Shown in pieces: positions 6,738 to 12,966 of a DNA stretch of 13,341 nucleotides; position 1 is the stretch's first letter; the number at the start of each line of letters is the position of its first letter. Both the position numbers and the translations under genes were made by a program. Below the pieces are notes generated by a model. That model had not been told where the DNA came from and ran no database searches. It saw only the letters and a program-made list of their open reading frames with translations. Location of the stretch: contig DAOWCB010000010.1 in assembly GCA_030633795.1 (NCBI GenBank), forward strand, positions 1 to 13,341. The letters are read 5' to 3'. The DNA is from Candidatus Aminicenantota bacterium (GTDB lineage: Bacteria; Acidobacteriota; Aminicenantia; Aminicenantales; Aminicenantaceae).

Positions 6738-7471
6738 TTTGATTTCCTTCCTTTGTGTATTTCTTCCAACATTTTTTTATCTTCTGGAGATAATTCTTTT
6801 TGTTTGATCATGTCAGGCCTAAGGCGCCATGTTTTTTCAAGGGCCTTTCTCCTTCGCCAATCCTGAATTTTTCCATGATCTCCAGAAAACAAAACGTCAG
6901 GAACCGTCATTCCTCTAAAGTTCCGGGGCCGAGTGTATTGGGGAAAATCGTACAGCCCTTCGCTAAAAGATTCCTGCCTTACGGATTCGGCCTTTCCGAC
7001 AACTCGGGGAATAAGCCGAGACACTGCATCTATGATCACCCATGCTGCCGGCTCTCCACCTGTAAGCACATAATCACCTACCGAAATTTCTCCTGTAGCC
7101 AGATGTTCAATCACTCTTTCATCTACTCCTTCATACCGGCCACATATCAGGATCATTCTCGCTTCTCGGGCCAGTTCTTCCGCCAGGCGATGGTTAAATT
7201 GTTTTCCCTGAGGTGACAGCAGGTAAACCGGGATTTCTTGTCCGCTTCGAATTTTTTCGACAGCAGAAAAGATAGGCTCGGGTTTGATAACCATCCCCTG
7301 GCCTCCGCCAAATGGACGGTCATCCGCCTGCTTGTGCCTTGACTCCGTAAAATCTCTCAAATCGTGGACTTGGATTTTTATCAAACCACTGTCCAGGGCT
7401 TTTTTAACCACACCTCCTGAAAATAAACTCCCGAACATGCCGGGAAAGAGTGTAATTATATCAAATCTCAT
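6734..7471 (-). CDS. trmD: tRNA (guanine37-N1)-methyltransferase TrmD
   Basis: TrmD uses S-adenosylmethionine to make m1G37 next to the anticodon, which prevents frameshifting. The 245-residue length is typical. It begins MRFDIITLFPGMF, and the SPOUT trefoil-knot region shows SPQGK (86-90), CGRYEGVDERV (110-120) and SVGDYVLTGGE (130-140), with GLYDFPQYTRP (172-182) in the linker to the C-terminal tRNA-binding domain. RPFGGGQGMV (52-61) is also characteristic. Its ATG lies 11 bases inside the 3' end of rimM, so it is probably translated by coupling. The local ribosome binding site is weak. If rimM is truly broken, this coupling could lower trmD expression, although the ribosome would still stop well upstream of the trmD start. 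Confidence 0.98.
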   Translation of the reverse strand: MRFDIITLFPGMFGSLFSGGVVKKALDSGLIKIQVHDLRDFTESRHKQADDRPFGGGQGMVIKPEPIFSAVEKIRSGQEIPVYLLSPQGKQFNHRLAEELAREARMILICGRYEGVDERVIEHLATGEISVGDYVLTGGEPAAWVIIDAVSRLIPRVVGKAESVRQESFSEGLYDFPQYTRPRNFRGMTVPDVLFSGDHGKIQDWRRRKALEKTWRLRPDMIKQKELSPEDKKMLEEIHKGRKSK

Positions 7472-7968
7472 TCAAATCCAAAAGTCCATCTGAAGGATCG
7501 ATGACGATCTCTCTTTTTCCGAGATCCACTCCAATACAGATGGACTCTGTGAAGGGGATCAACGTTTTCCTCTCCCCTTTTTCAACAACCAAAAGGTCGT
7601 TTTGTTTTATGAAAAGGATGTCCTTAACCAGTCCAATCAAATCCCCTCCTTTATTGACCACGGAACATCCGCTGAGTTGGAACAGATAGTATTTTCCTCT
7701 ATCTAGCGGTTGGAGATCTTCCTCAGGAATCCAAATCTCTTGACTCGCGATGTTTTCTGCTTTATCTAAGGAATCAATCCCTTTCAGTTTGACAATACAA
7801 AATTCGCGGAACGGCCGAAGAGATTCGACTTCAAATTCTTTCAGATCCCCTTCAACCCTAAAAAATACCCGTGAAAAAAAAAGGCTTTAGGAAACGTTCG
7901 GAATGAAGCCTCGCTCTAAGCTCTCCTCTCCTCCCCTGTGTCCTGACAATCCTTCCGATGCTGACCAA
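7461..7968 (-). pseudogene. rimM: 16S rRNA processing protein RimM, split by a +1 frameshift
   Basis: RimM helps mature the 30S subunit through its interaction with S19. Two adjoining frames together make a complete RimM of about 168 residues. The first frame starts at a TTG (7968) just after the khpA stop, with AAGGA upstream, and reads VSIGRIVRTQGRRGELRARL, the family N-terminus, until a TAG at 7858. The second frame is open from 7886 to the TGA at 7461, with the linker EIWIPEEDL, then YYLFQLSGCSVV, GDLIGLVKDI, KTLIPFTESICIGVDL and a short tail, matching the PRC-barrel half. Removing one base from the nine-T coding run (A 7874-7882 on the plus strand) joins them as LKPFFSRVFFRVEGDL. This is most simply an assembly or sequencing error in a homopolymer, since every neighbour is intact and rimM is nearly universal. 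A real mutation or transcriptional slippage on the T run is possible. An upstream TTG at 7983 is an alternative start. Confidence 0.85.
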
Positions 7969-7969
7969 C

Positions 7970-8206
7970 TTATCCTTTTTCAATGATCTCGAGATTGAAT
8001 CTTCTTTTCAACTTCATTCCTGCTGCACCAAGGATGACTCTGATGGCCCTAGCTGTTCGTCCTTGTTTTCCGATAACCTTTCCCAAATCTTCCTGAGCAA
8101 CCTTGAGTTCCAAAATCGTGGTCTGTTCCCCTTCAAGCTGGGTAACATGTACTTTGTCCGGATCGTCAACTAAGGATTTAGCAATCAATTCTACGAGTTC
8201 CTGCAT
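7970..8206 (-). CDS. khpA: KH-domain RNA-binding protein KhpA
   Basis: This 78-residue single KH-domain protein is the usual partner between rpsP and rimM (YlqC/KhpA family). The KH GxxG loop is visible as VIGKQGRTARAIRVIL (residues ~44-59), preceded by ILELKVAQEDLGK. It binds RNA and in Gram-positive bacteria pairs with KhpB/EloR; whether that applies here is unknown. The start is supported by a near-ideal AAAGGAGG five bases before the ATG. It begins 11 bases after the rpsP stop, and the rimM TTG begins one base after its own stop. Confidence 0.96.
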   Translation of the reverse strand: MQELVELIAKSLVDDPDKVHVTQLEGEQTTILELKVAQEDLGKVIGKQGRTARAIRVILGAAGMKLKRRFNLEIIEKG

Positions 8207-8217
8207 TGAAACCTCCT

Positions 8218-8481
8218 TTAAGTTTGGTTATTGGGTTGTTTCGCTGAATTGGAAACTTTATGCAATAGAGATTGAACTGTGTTGGAAGCTTGTGCGCCTC
8301 TATCCAACCAGTATTTTGCTCGTTCTAAATCCAGCTTAATGTCTGGAGGTTCCTTCATCGGATCATAATAGCCAAGAATTTCCTTTGCTTTGCTCTCTCG
8401 TGGCATTCTCGAATCGATCACAATAATCCTGTAGAAGGGTTTCTTTTTTGCACCCAACCGCATAAGTCGTATAGCTACCAT
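8218..8481 (-). CDS. rpsP: 30S ribosomal protein S16
   Basis: S16 is a small-subunit assembly protein. I take the ATG at 8481, giving 87 residues: MVAIRLMRLGAKKKPFYRII is the invariant N-terminus, followed by VIDSRMPRESKAKEILGYYDP and LERAKYWLDRGAQ. The frame is open further upstream, but that sequence does not look like S16. A GGGAAG box sits about 11 bases before the chosen ATG. It is the first gene of the minus-strand translation array and has its own promoter at 8517-8546. The tail after residue ~78 is short and polar. Confidence 0.97.
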   Translation of the reverse strand: MVAIRLMRLGAKKKPFYRIIVIDSRMPRESKAKEILGYYDPMKEPPDIKLDLERAKYWLDRGAQASNTVQSLLHKVSNSAKQPNNQT

Positions 8482-8516
8482 TTTTTTAACACTTCCCAAT
8501 TTTAGTAGAAAATTAG

Positions 8517-8546
8517 ATGTTATCAAAAATCTCAAACACAAGTCAA
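8517..8546 (-). promoter_or_regulatory. Sigma-70-type promoter of the rpsP array
   Basis: On the minus strand TTGACT (8546-8541), an 18-base spacer and TAACAT (8522-8517), 36 bases before the rpsP ATG. The -35 and the adjoining TTGTG are identical to those of the ffh promoter (shared 11-mer GTTGACTTGTG), which supports both. Confidence 0.6.
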
Positions 8547-8694
8547 CTGTTTTCAGGAATCTGAGTGTAGCACATTTCTGTTGTCGCCAGGGGCAGGCCC
8601 CATTCATTCACCCGAAAAACAATATCATCTCTTGACTGAAACCGATCATGCTCCAGTTCATTTCGCAAAAACTTACCCGGTCAGGAGGCAAGCT

Positions 8695-8865
8695 TTGAGG
8701 AAACAGATAACAACATCACAAGCTATCATTCTGCTGACAGCCGTATTATTTTTTTTGTCATTTGCCAGTGGCAGCGAACCGGCTGAACAAAAAACGGGGG
8801 AAAAAAGATGGGAGATCAACATGACTATGGGCATAGCCTCGGCGGAGGGAGAAGAGTTTCGCTAA
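8695..8865 (+). CDS. Short secreted protein or 5' remnant of an envelope gene
   Basis: This plus-strand frame has an exact AGGAGG five bases before a TTG at 8695 and ends at TAA 8863-8865, giving 56 residues. It starts (M)RKQITTSQ, continues with a hydrophobic core AIILLTAVLFFLSFA and then SGSEPAEQ, which is a textbook Sec signal peptide with cleavage near Ala-Ser-Gly. The remainder (EKRWEINMTMGIAS) resembles the first strand of an outer-membrane or beta-rich protein, then stops abruptly 10 bases before the convergent end of ffh. The likely reading is a gene truncated by rearrangement; a genuine small exported peptide is the alternative. A possible -35 TTGACT at 8632-8637 has no good -10. The family is not recognised. 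It interrupts the otherwise common ffh-rpsP adjacency. Confidence 0.5.
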   Translation: MRKQITTSQAIILLTAVLFFLSFASGSEPAEQKTGEKRWEINMTMGIASAEGEEFR

Positions 8866-8881
8866 CAAAATCCCATTAGCG
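8860..8881. other. Inverted repeat spanning two convergent stop codons
   Basis: CGCTAA (8860-8865) and TTAGCG (8876-8881) form a perfect 6-bp stem. Each arm contains one of the stop codons, that of the short secreted ORF and that of ffh. No T-tract follows on either strand, so a bidirectional terminator is only a weak possibility. Confidence 0.3.
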
Positions 8882-10207
8882 GGAAGGGGGGAGGTTGGAT
8901 ATAAGTTTTTGGAATTGGGACTTTTTCATCATTTTTTTCATTTCGAAAAATTGCTTCAGTAATTGATTGACCTCTGAGGCTGGTCTGCCGCTTCCCCTCG
9001 CGATACGTGCGCGGCGGCTGCCGCTGATTATTTTTGGATTATCCCTCTCGTTTTTTGTCATAGAATTGATGATGGCCTCGAAATAGACGATTTTTTTGTC
9101 ATCGATGCTCAGATTGGAGACATTCTTGAACATCCCACCAGAGGGCAACATATGGAGAAACTGGGATAAGGATCCCATCTTTTTTAGCTGAACCAGTTGT
9201 TTTTTAAAATCTTCGAGGCTGAATTCTTGTTTCCGGAGTTTTTGTGCAAACTCCTCCGCTTCCTTCAAATCCGCCTGCTTCTCTGCTTTCTCGATCAGCG
9301 TAAGCATATCTCCCATACCGAGTATACGAGAGGCCATCCGGTCGGGATGAAACACCTCCAGTTTATCGAACTTTTCTCCGACTCCCACAAACTTTATGGG
9401 TTTGCCCGTAACAGAAGCCATAGATAGGGCAGCTCCTCCGCGGGAATCCCCATCGAGTTTCGTCAGAATGATGGAGGTTAACCCAATTTTTTCTTCGAAC
9501 AACTGAGCGCTCTTCACAGCATCTTGGCCTGTCATCGAATCCCCGACAAAAATGACCTCTGTGGGTTTAAGGATTTCCTTGACCATCCGCAGCTCTTCCA
9601 TCAACTCTTCATCCACATGAAGCCGGCCGGCCGTGTCCACGATCAATGGGTCATGGTTCTGGTTTTTTGCATTTTTGAGAACATCTTCCAGGGCTTTTTT
9701 CGGTGATGCCATCTGTTTTTTAGACAATTCATAAAACGGGATGCTGAGTTGAGTGCTGATCATCTTCAGTTGCTCCTGGGCTGCCGGCCGTTTGAGGTCA
9801 ATCGAGACAACCAGAGGATTTTTCTGAAGGTCGCGTACCCAATTCGCCAATTTTCCGCATGTAGTGGTCTTTCCCGATCCCTGAAGGCCTACGAGCATGA
9901 ACACAGAGGGAGATGGGCTGGCAAACTCCAGCTTTTTTGCATCGTGGCCCAAGATGTATGTAAGTTCATCCCGCACAATTTTTGTGACATGCTGGGCAGG
10001 ATTGAGGCTATCGAGCACCTTCTGATCCAGAGCTTTTTCTTTAATCTTGGCCTCAAAGTCTTTGACGACTTTGTAATTCACATCGGCTTCGAGAAGGGCC
10101 ATGCGCAGCATTTTCAAAGCTTCGGACATGTTGCTCTCGGTGATCTTCCCCTCACCACGCAGGAACTTCATGACTTTCTGCAGTCGGTTGGACAATTGAT
10201 CGAGCAT
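8876..10207 (-). CDS. ffh: Signal recognition particle protein Ffh (SRP54)
   Basis: Ffh is the GTPase of the signal recognition particle. With 4.5S RNA it binds emerging signal sequences and docks with FtsY at the membrane. The length of 443 residues is typical. The N-terminal helical domain (~1-88) precedes the G domain: P-loop GLQGSGKTTTCGKLA (107-121), DTAGR (191-195), TKLDGDSRGGAALS (249-262) and GVGEKFDKLEVFHPDR. The methionine-rich M domain (~300-443) carries SGSRRARIARGSGR (395-408), which binds the SRP RNA. The usual D-x-Y-R-P-A-A switch reads DLKRPAA (137-143), a mild variant. The start ATG at 10207 has a weak purine-rich AGAGAG upstream. Its own promoter lies at 10239-10268. It is transcribed toward rpsP but separated from it by about 394 bases. 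No terminator with a T-run was seen after the stop. Confidence 0.98.
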   Translation of the reverse strand: MLDQLSNRLQKVMKFLRGEGKITESNMSEALKMLRMALLEADVNYKVVKDFEAKIKEKALDQKVLDSLNPAQHVTKIVRDELTYILGHDAKKLEFASPSPSVFMLVGLQGSGKTTTCGKLANWVRDLQKNPLVVSIDLKRPAAQEQLKMISTQLSIPFYELSKKQMASPKKALEDVLKNAKNQNHDPLIVDTAGRLHVDEELMEELRMVKEILKPTEVIFVGDSMTGQDAVKSAQLFEEKIGLTSIILTKLDGDSRGGAALSMASVTGKPIKFVGVGEKFDKLEVFHPDRMASRILGMGDMLTLIEKAEKQADLKEAEEFAQKLRKQEFSLEDFKKQLVQLKKMGSLSQFLHMLPSGGMFKNVSNLSIDDKKIVYFEAIINSMTKNERDNPKIISGSRRARIARGSGRPASEVNQLLKQFFEMKKMMKKSQFQKLISNLPPSR

Positions 10208-10238
10208 TGTATTCTCTCTTTAAAAAAAACGCATCTCT

Positions 10239-10268
10239 ATGCTAAGCGAAACTTTCTTCACAAGTCAA
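10239..10268 (-). promoter_or_regulatory. Sigma-70-type promoter of ffh
   Basis: On the minus strand TTGACT (10268-10263), an 18-base spacer and TAGCAT (10244-10239), about 32 bases before the ffh ATG. It has the same architecture and the same extended -35 (GTTGACTTGTG) as the rpsP promoter. The end of repeat copy 2 lies immediately upstream of its -35. Confidence 0.6.
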
Positions 10269-10269
10269 C

Positions 10270-10506
10270 CAGCCTGAATTATTCATAAAAATGCCGATAT
10301 TTCCCATTTTTACAAAAATATCAGATAGATATTCTGATATTGCTGTAATTGACAACATAAACATTTCTAAAAAAAACTTTTTTTATCATCATCGGCAGTT
10401 TTACCCTTATGGGAAACGCGGTGAGCCGATCTCACTACATCGGCTTCGTTATAGCCCATTCGCGGTATTCTAATACAGCTTCATGAATGGTAAATAATCC
10501 AGGCTG
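10270..10506 (+). repeat. Dispersed repeat with terminal inverted repeats, copy 2
   Basis: The ends are CAGCCTGAATTATTCA (10270-10285) and TAAATAATCCAGGCTG (10491-10506), inverted at 14 of 16 positions. The internal pair AAAAATGCCGAT (10287-10298) and ATCGGCAGTTTT (10391-10402) has one mismatch. The central hairpin has perfect 9-bp arms (10317-10325, 10333-10341) and a 7-base loop like copy 1, although most of the sequence between copies has diverged here. AGCCGAT ... ATCGGCT near 10420-10442 adds another perfect 7-bp stem. It occupies most of the divergent intergenic region between ffh and accB, so any promoter it carries or disrupts would affect both. No transposase is encoded. Confidence 0.75.
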
Positions 10507-10579
10507 AAGAACCATCAATCGCAAGGATATGTGGGTGAAAGAATTTCTCAAGGACTGAGCGGGCATGGATTCTCTCCTC

Positions 10580-10608
10580 TTGACATTTATTCCCGTTGTG
10601 ATTAAGGT
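10580..10608 (+). promoter_or_regulatory. Candidate promoter of accB-accC
   Basis: A perfect -35 TTGACA (10580-10585) is followed after 17 bases by a weak -10 TAAGGT (10603-10608). TATATC at 10608-10613 is a better hexamer but the spacing (22) is too long. It lies about 38 bases before the accB ATG. Confidence 0.4.
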
Positions 10609-10645
10609 ATATCTACTTTTCTCAAAGCCTTTTGAGGTGAAAACG

Positions 10646-11089
10646 ATGAAATCCAAGATAGATTATAAAGAAATACTCAAGCTTATCGATTTATTGGAAG
10701 AACGGAATCTTTCGGCTTTTGAGCTGGAAATCGAAGGATTCAAAATAAAGATAAGCCGTGGACAACCTCCAACAATCGTGCCCGAATCTCCGGCCTCTCC
10801 TTCTCCAGCCACAAATGTGCCGGAATCGACGGAGAGCAAAAATGATCTTCACTACATCTCCTCTCCTATGGTCGGGACATTTTACATGGCTCCGGATCCC
10901 TCATCCCCTCCGTTTGTCGAAATCGGCGAATCTGTCCAAAAAAATCAAACCCTTTGCATCATCGAAGCCATGAAACTGATGAATGAAATCGAATCCGACA
11001 TCGATGGCATTTTGGAAGAAATCTATGTCCAAAACGGAAAACCTGTGGAATACGGCAAAACGTTGTTCGCTATCAAACCGGAAAAATAA
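10646..11089 (+). CDS. accB: Biotin carboxyl carrier protein of acetyl-CoA (acyl-CoA) carboxylase
   Basis: BCCP carries biotin between the biotin carboxylase and the carboxyltransferase. I take the ATG at 10646, which has GAGGTGA five bases upstream, giving 147 residues; the frame is open further upstream but that part lacks family resemblance. Residues 1-40 match the BCCP N-terminal region (YKEILKLIDLLEERNLSAFELE ... KIKISRG). A Pro/Ala/Ser-rich flexible linker follows (~41-65). The biotinyl domain (~70-147) contains ISSPMVGTFYMAPDPSSPPF, the thumb typical of AccB, and the biotinylation motif EAMKLMNEI with Lys110 as acceptor. It is followed six bases later by accC on the same transcript. 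No carboxyltransferase gene is in the window, so an acetyl-CoA role is inferred from the AccB-type thumb; a propionyl-CoA system is possible. Confidence 0.95.
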   Translation: MKSKIDYKEILKLIDLLEERNLSAFELEIEGFKIKISRGQPPTIVPESPASPSPATNVPESTESKNDLHYISSPMVGTFYMAPDPSSPPFVEIGESVQKNQTLCIIEAMKLMNEIESDIDGILEEIYVQNGKPVEYGKTLFAIKPEK

Positions 11090-11095
11090 CCGCAC

Positions 11096-12457
11096 ATGTT
11101 TTCGAAAATACTCATCGCCAACAGAGGAGAAATCGCACTTCGTATCATCCGCTCGGCCAAAGAGCTCGGTTTAAAAACAGTCGCTGTGTATTCTGAACCA
11201 GATAAAAGGTCTCTTCATACCATGCTCGCAGACGAAAATATCTGCATCGGACCTGGGAAAGCCTCGGAAAGTTACCTCAGCATCCCGAATATCATGAGTG
11301 CGGCTGAAATAACAAAGGCCGATGCCATCCACCCAGGATATGGATTCCTAGCGGAAAATCCCCGTTTTCCCGAAATCTGCGAATCTTCGGGAATCACATT
11401 CATCGGGCCTCCCGCATTTATAATGCGCGTGATGGGTGATAAAAACAAAGCCCGTCAGGCGATGAAGAGGGCCAAACTGCCCATTATACCCGGAAGCGAT
11501 CAAACCATCGACGACCTGAATGAAGCCAATAAGATCGCAGAAAAGATCGGTTATCCTGTCATCCTCAAGGCAGCCTACGGCGGCGGCGGCAAGGGGATGC
11601 GCATAGTTAAGTCATCCGCGAAGCTGGAAGAACAATTTGCGATCGCCAAGGGTGAAGCAAAGGCAGCGTTCGGAAATCCCGCTCTTTATCTTGAAAAATA
11701 CTTCGAAGCAGCCCGGCACATCGAAATCCAGGTTGTCGGCGATAAGAAGGGGAAAGTGATGGCCTTTGCCGAGAGGGAATGCTCCATCCAGCGCAAACAT
11801 CAAAAACTTGTTGAAGAAACACCTTCCCCTTTTGTGGATGAAAAATTTCGCAAAAAAATAATCAGGGCTGTCGAAGAAGCCTCTCACTCCATCGGTTACC
11901 AAAGTTTAGGCACTTTTGAATTTTTGGTGGACGAGAAGAAAAGATTCTATTTCATGGAAGCCAACACACGCGTCCAGGTCGAACACCCTGTTACAGAGAT
12001 GGTATACGGCATCGATCTCATCCGGGAACAGATCAATCTAGCCGCAGGAGAGAGTCTCTCCTTCTCTCATGATTTGCACATGAACGGACACAGTATCGAG
12101 TGTCGCATAAACGCAGAGGATGCAAAGACTTTCCTTCCCTCACCGGGTAAAATTGACTTCCTGGTTTTCCCTGGAGGGACCGGTGTCCGCGTCGATACGG
12201 CCGCTTACTGTGGTTGGAATATTCCCCCTGATTATGACTCGCTGATCGCAAAAGTAGTGACCGTAGCGCCGAATCGGATGGAGGCCATAGCCAAAATGCG
12301 GACAGCCCTTGAGATGACAACAGTCGTCGGCATTAAAACAAACATCCCTCTTCATTTAGAGCTCCTGTCTAACTCGGAATTTATCAAAGGGGACTATGAC
12401 ATCCAGTTTATGGAAAGATACCTCACAAAGGCCCATGATCAGGACTCCAAGAATTGA
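11096..12457 (+). CDS. accC: Biotin carboxylase subunit (AccC)
   Basis: AccC uses ATP and bicarbonate to carboxylate biotin on AccB, the first half-reaction of malonyl-CoA synthesis. The length of 453 residues is the standalone size. The N-terminal biotin carboxylase domain begins FSKILIANRGEIALRIIRSA and includes HPGYGFLAEN (79-88). The ATP-grasp domain has the glycine-rich loop GGGGKGM (162-168), ERECSIQRKHQKLVEE (226-241) and MEANTRVQVEHPVTE (287-301) with metal and substrate residues E288, N290 and R292. The C-terminal domain has ECRINAED and DYDSLIAKV. All expected catalytic residues are present. The ATG lies six bases after the accB stop and has little ribosome binding site of its own, so translation is probably coupled. 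It ends nine bases from the convergent LecA-like gene. Confidence 0.98.
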   Translation: MFSKILIANRGEIALRIIRSAKELGLKTVAVYSEPDKRSLHTMLADENICIGPGKASESYLSIPNIMSAAEITKADAIHPGYGFLAENPRFPEICESSGITFIGPPAFIMRVMGDKNKARQAMKRAKLPIIPGSDQTIDDLNEANKIAEKIGYPVILKAAYGGGGKGMRIVKSSAKLEEQFAIAKGEAKAAFGNPALYLEKYFEAARHIEIQVVGDKKGKVMAFAERECSIQRKHQKLVEETPSPFVDEKFRKKIIRAVEEASHSIGYQSLGTFEFLVDEKKRFYFMEANTRVQVEHPVTEMVYGIDLIREQINLAAGESLSFSHDLHMNGHSIECRINAEDAKTFLPSPGKIDFLVFPGGTGVRVDTAAYCGWNIPPDYDSLIAKVVTVAPNRMEAIAKMRTALEMTTVVGIKTNIPLHLELLSNSEFIKGDYDIQFMERYLTKAHDQDSKN

Positions 12458-12460
12458 TCA

Positions 12461-12473
12461 GCCCTGTTAGGGC
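12461..12473. other. Short hairpin at the convergent accC / LecA-like gene junction
   Basis: GCCCT and AGGGC form a perfect 5-bp stem with a GTT loop. It lies just after the accC stop and covers the stop codon of the opposing gene. No T-tract follows on either strand, so terminator activity is doubtful. Confidence 0.3.
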
Positions 12474-12964
12474 AGGAATGTGTATATCAGGACATTGAAC
12501 ACACCATCGTTATCAACGGTCAGGTTCTCATTGATGCCCAAATAAAGCCGCCCATCCATCGGCATGGTGATCCTGTTGGCTGAACCGATGTAGAAAATTT
12601 CTTCCCTCTCATCTCTTATCTCTTCCCCTGTCTCCTCATCGACCTCCAACGAGATCAGGAAATACACCTTCCCGATCAATGCTCCGATATTCTGGTCATG
12701 AAGGGGTTGTTGAAGGGACTGATAGTTATACCCATCCGGACCGCAATACGTAACAGGATTGCCTTTTTGGAGAGATATCTGGCCAACGGCACGAAAAATA
12801 ATTTCCTGGCCTTCGACAATATCCAAGCCAGTATCCGTCCAATCCACATGACTCATCACGGAGATCTCTAGCCCAGTCTGACTCCCCGCCTCGACAAAAA
12901 AACAGAAGAGACCAAAAAAAAGAAAAAGACGGAAGACTTTTATCCCTTCTCTTTTTGTTCCCAT
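12467..12964 (-). CDS. Secreted LecA/PA-IL-like carbohydrate-binding domain protein
   Basis: I take the ATG at 12964 because GGAGG stands seven bases upstream; a TTG six bases earlier is less likely. The 165-residue product has a signal peptide: KREGIKVFR, then LFLFFGLFCFF and a VEA cleavage site near residue 26. The rest is one beta-rich domain: DWTDTGLDIVEGQEIIFRAVG (41-61), CGPDGYN (74-80), HDQNIGALIGKV (89-100), FYIG (124-127), GRLYLGINENLTVDNDG (138-154) and FNVLIY. This resembles Pseudomonas LecA (PA-IL), where the segment corresponding to INENLTVDNDG holds the calcium-dependent galactose site. Here Asn144, Thr148, Asp151 and Asn152 are candidate ligands. Sugar binding is inference. It begins two bases after the upstream phosphatase gene stops, so the two are co-transcribed and probably coupled. 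The export signal means it acts outside the cytoplasm, unlike its neighbour. Confidence 0.75.
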   Translation of the reverse strand: MGTKREGIKVFRLFLFFGLFCFFVEAGSQTGLEISVMSHVDWTDTGLDIVEGQEIIFRAVGQISLQKGNPVTYCGPDGYNYQSLQQPLHDQNIGALIGKVYFLISLEVDEETGEEIRDEREEIFYIGSANRITMPMDGRLYLGINENLTVDNDGVFNVLIYTFLP

Positions 12965-12966
12965 TC

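Noticed and set aside
9749..10288. 179-codon plus-strand ORF
   Set aside because: It is a shadow of ffh on the opposite strand.
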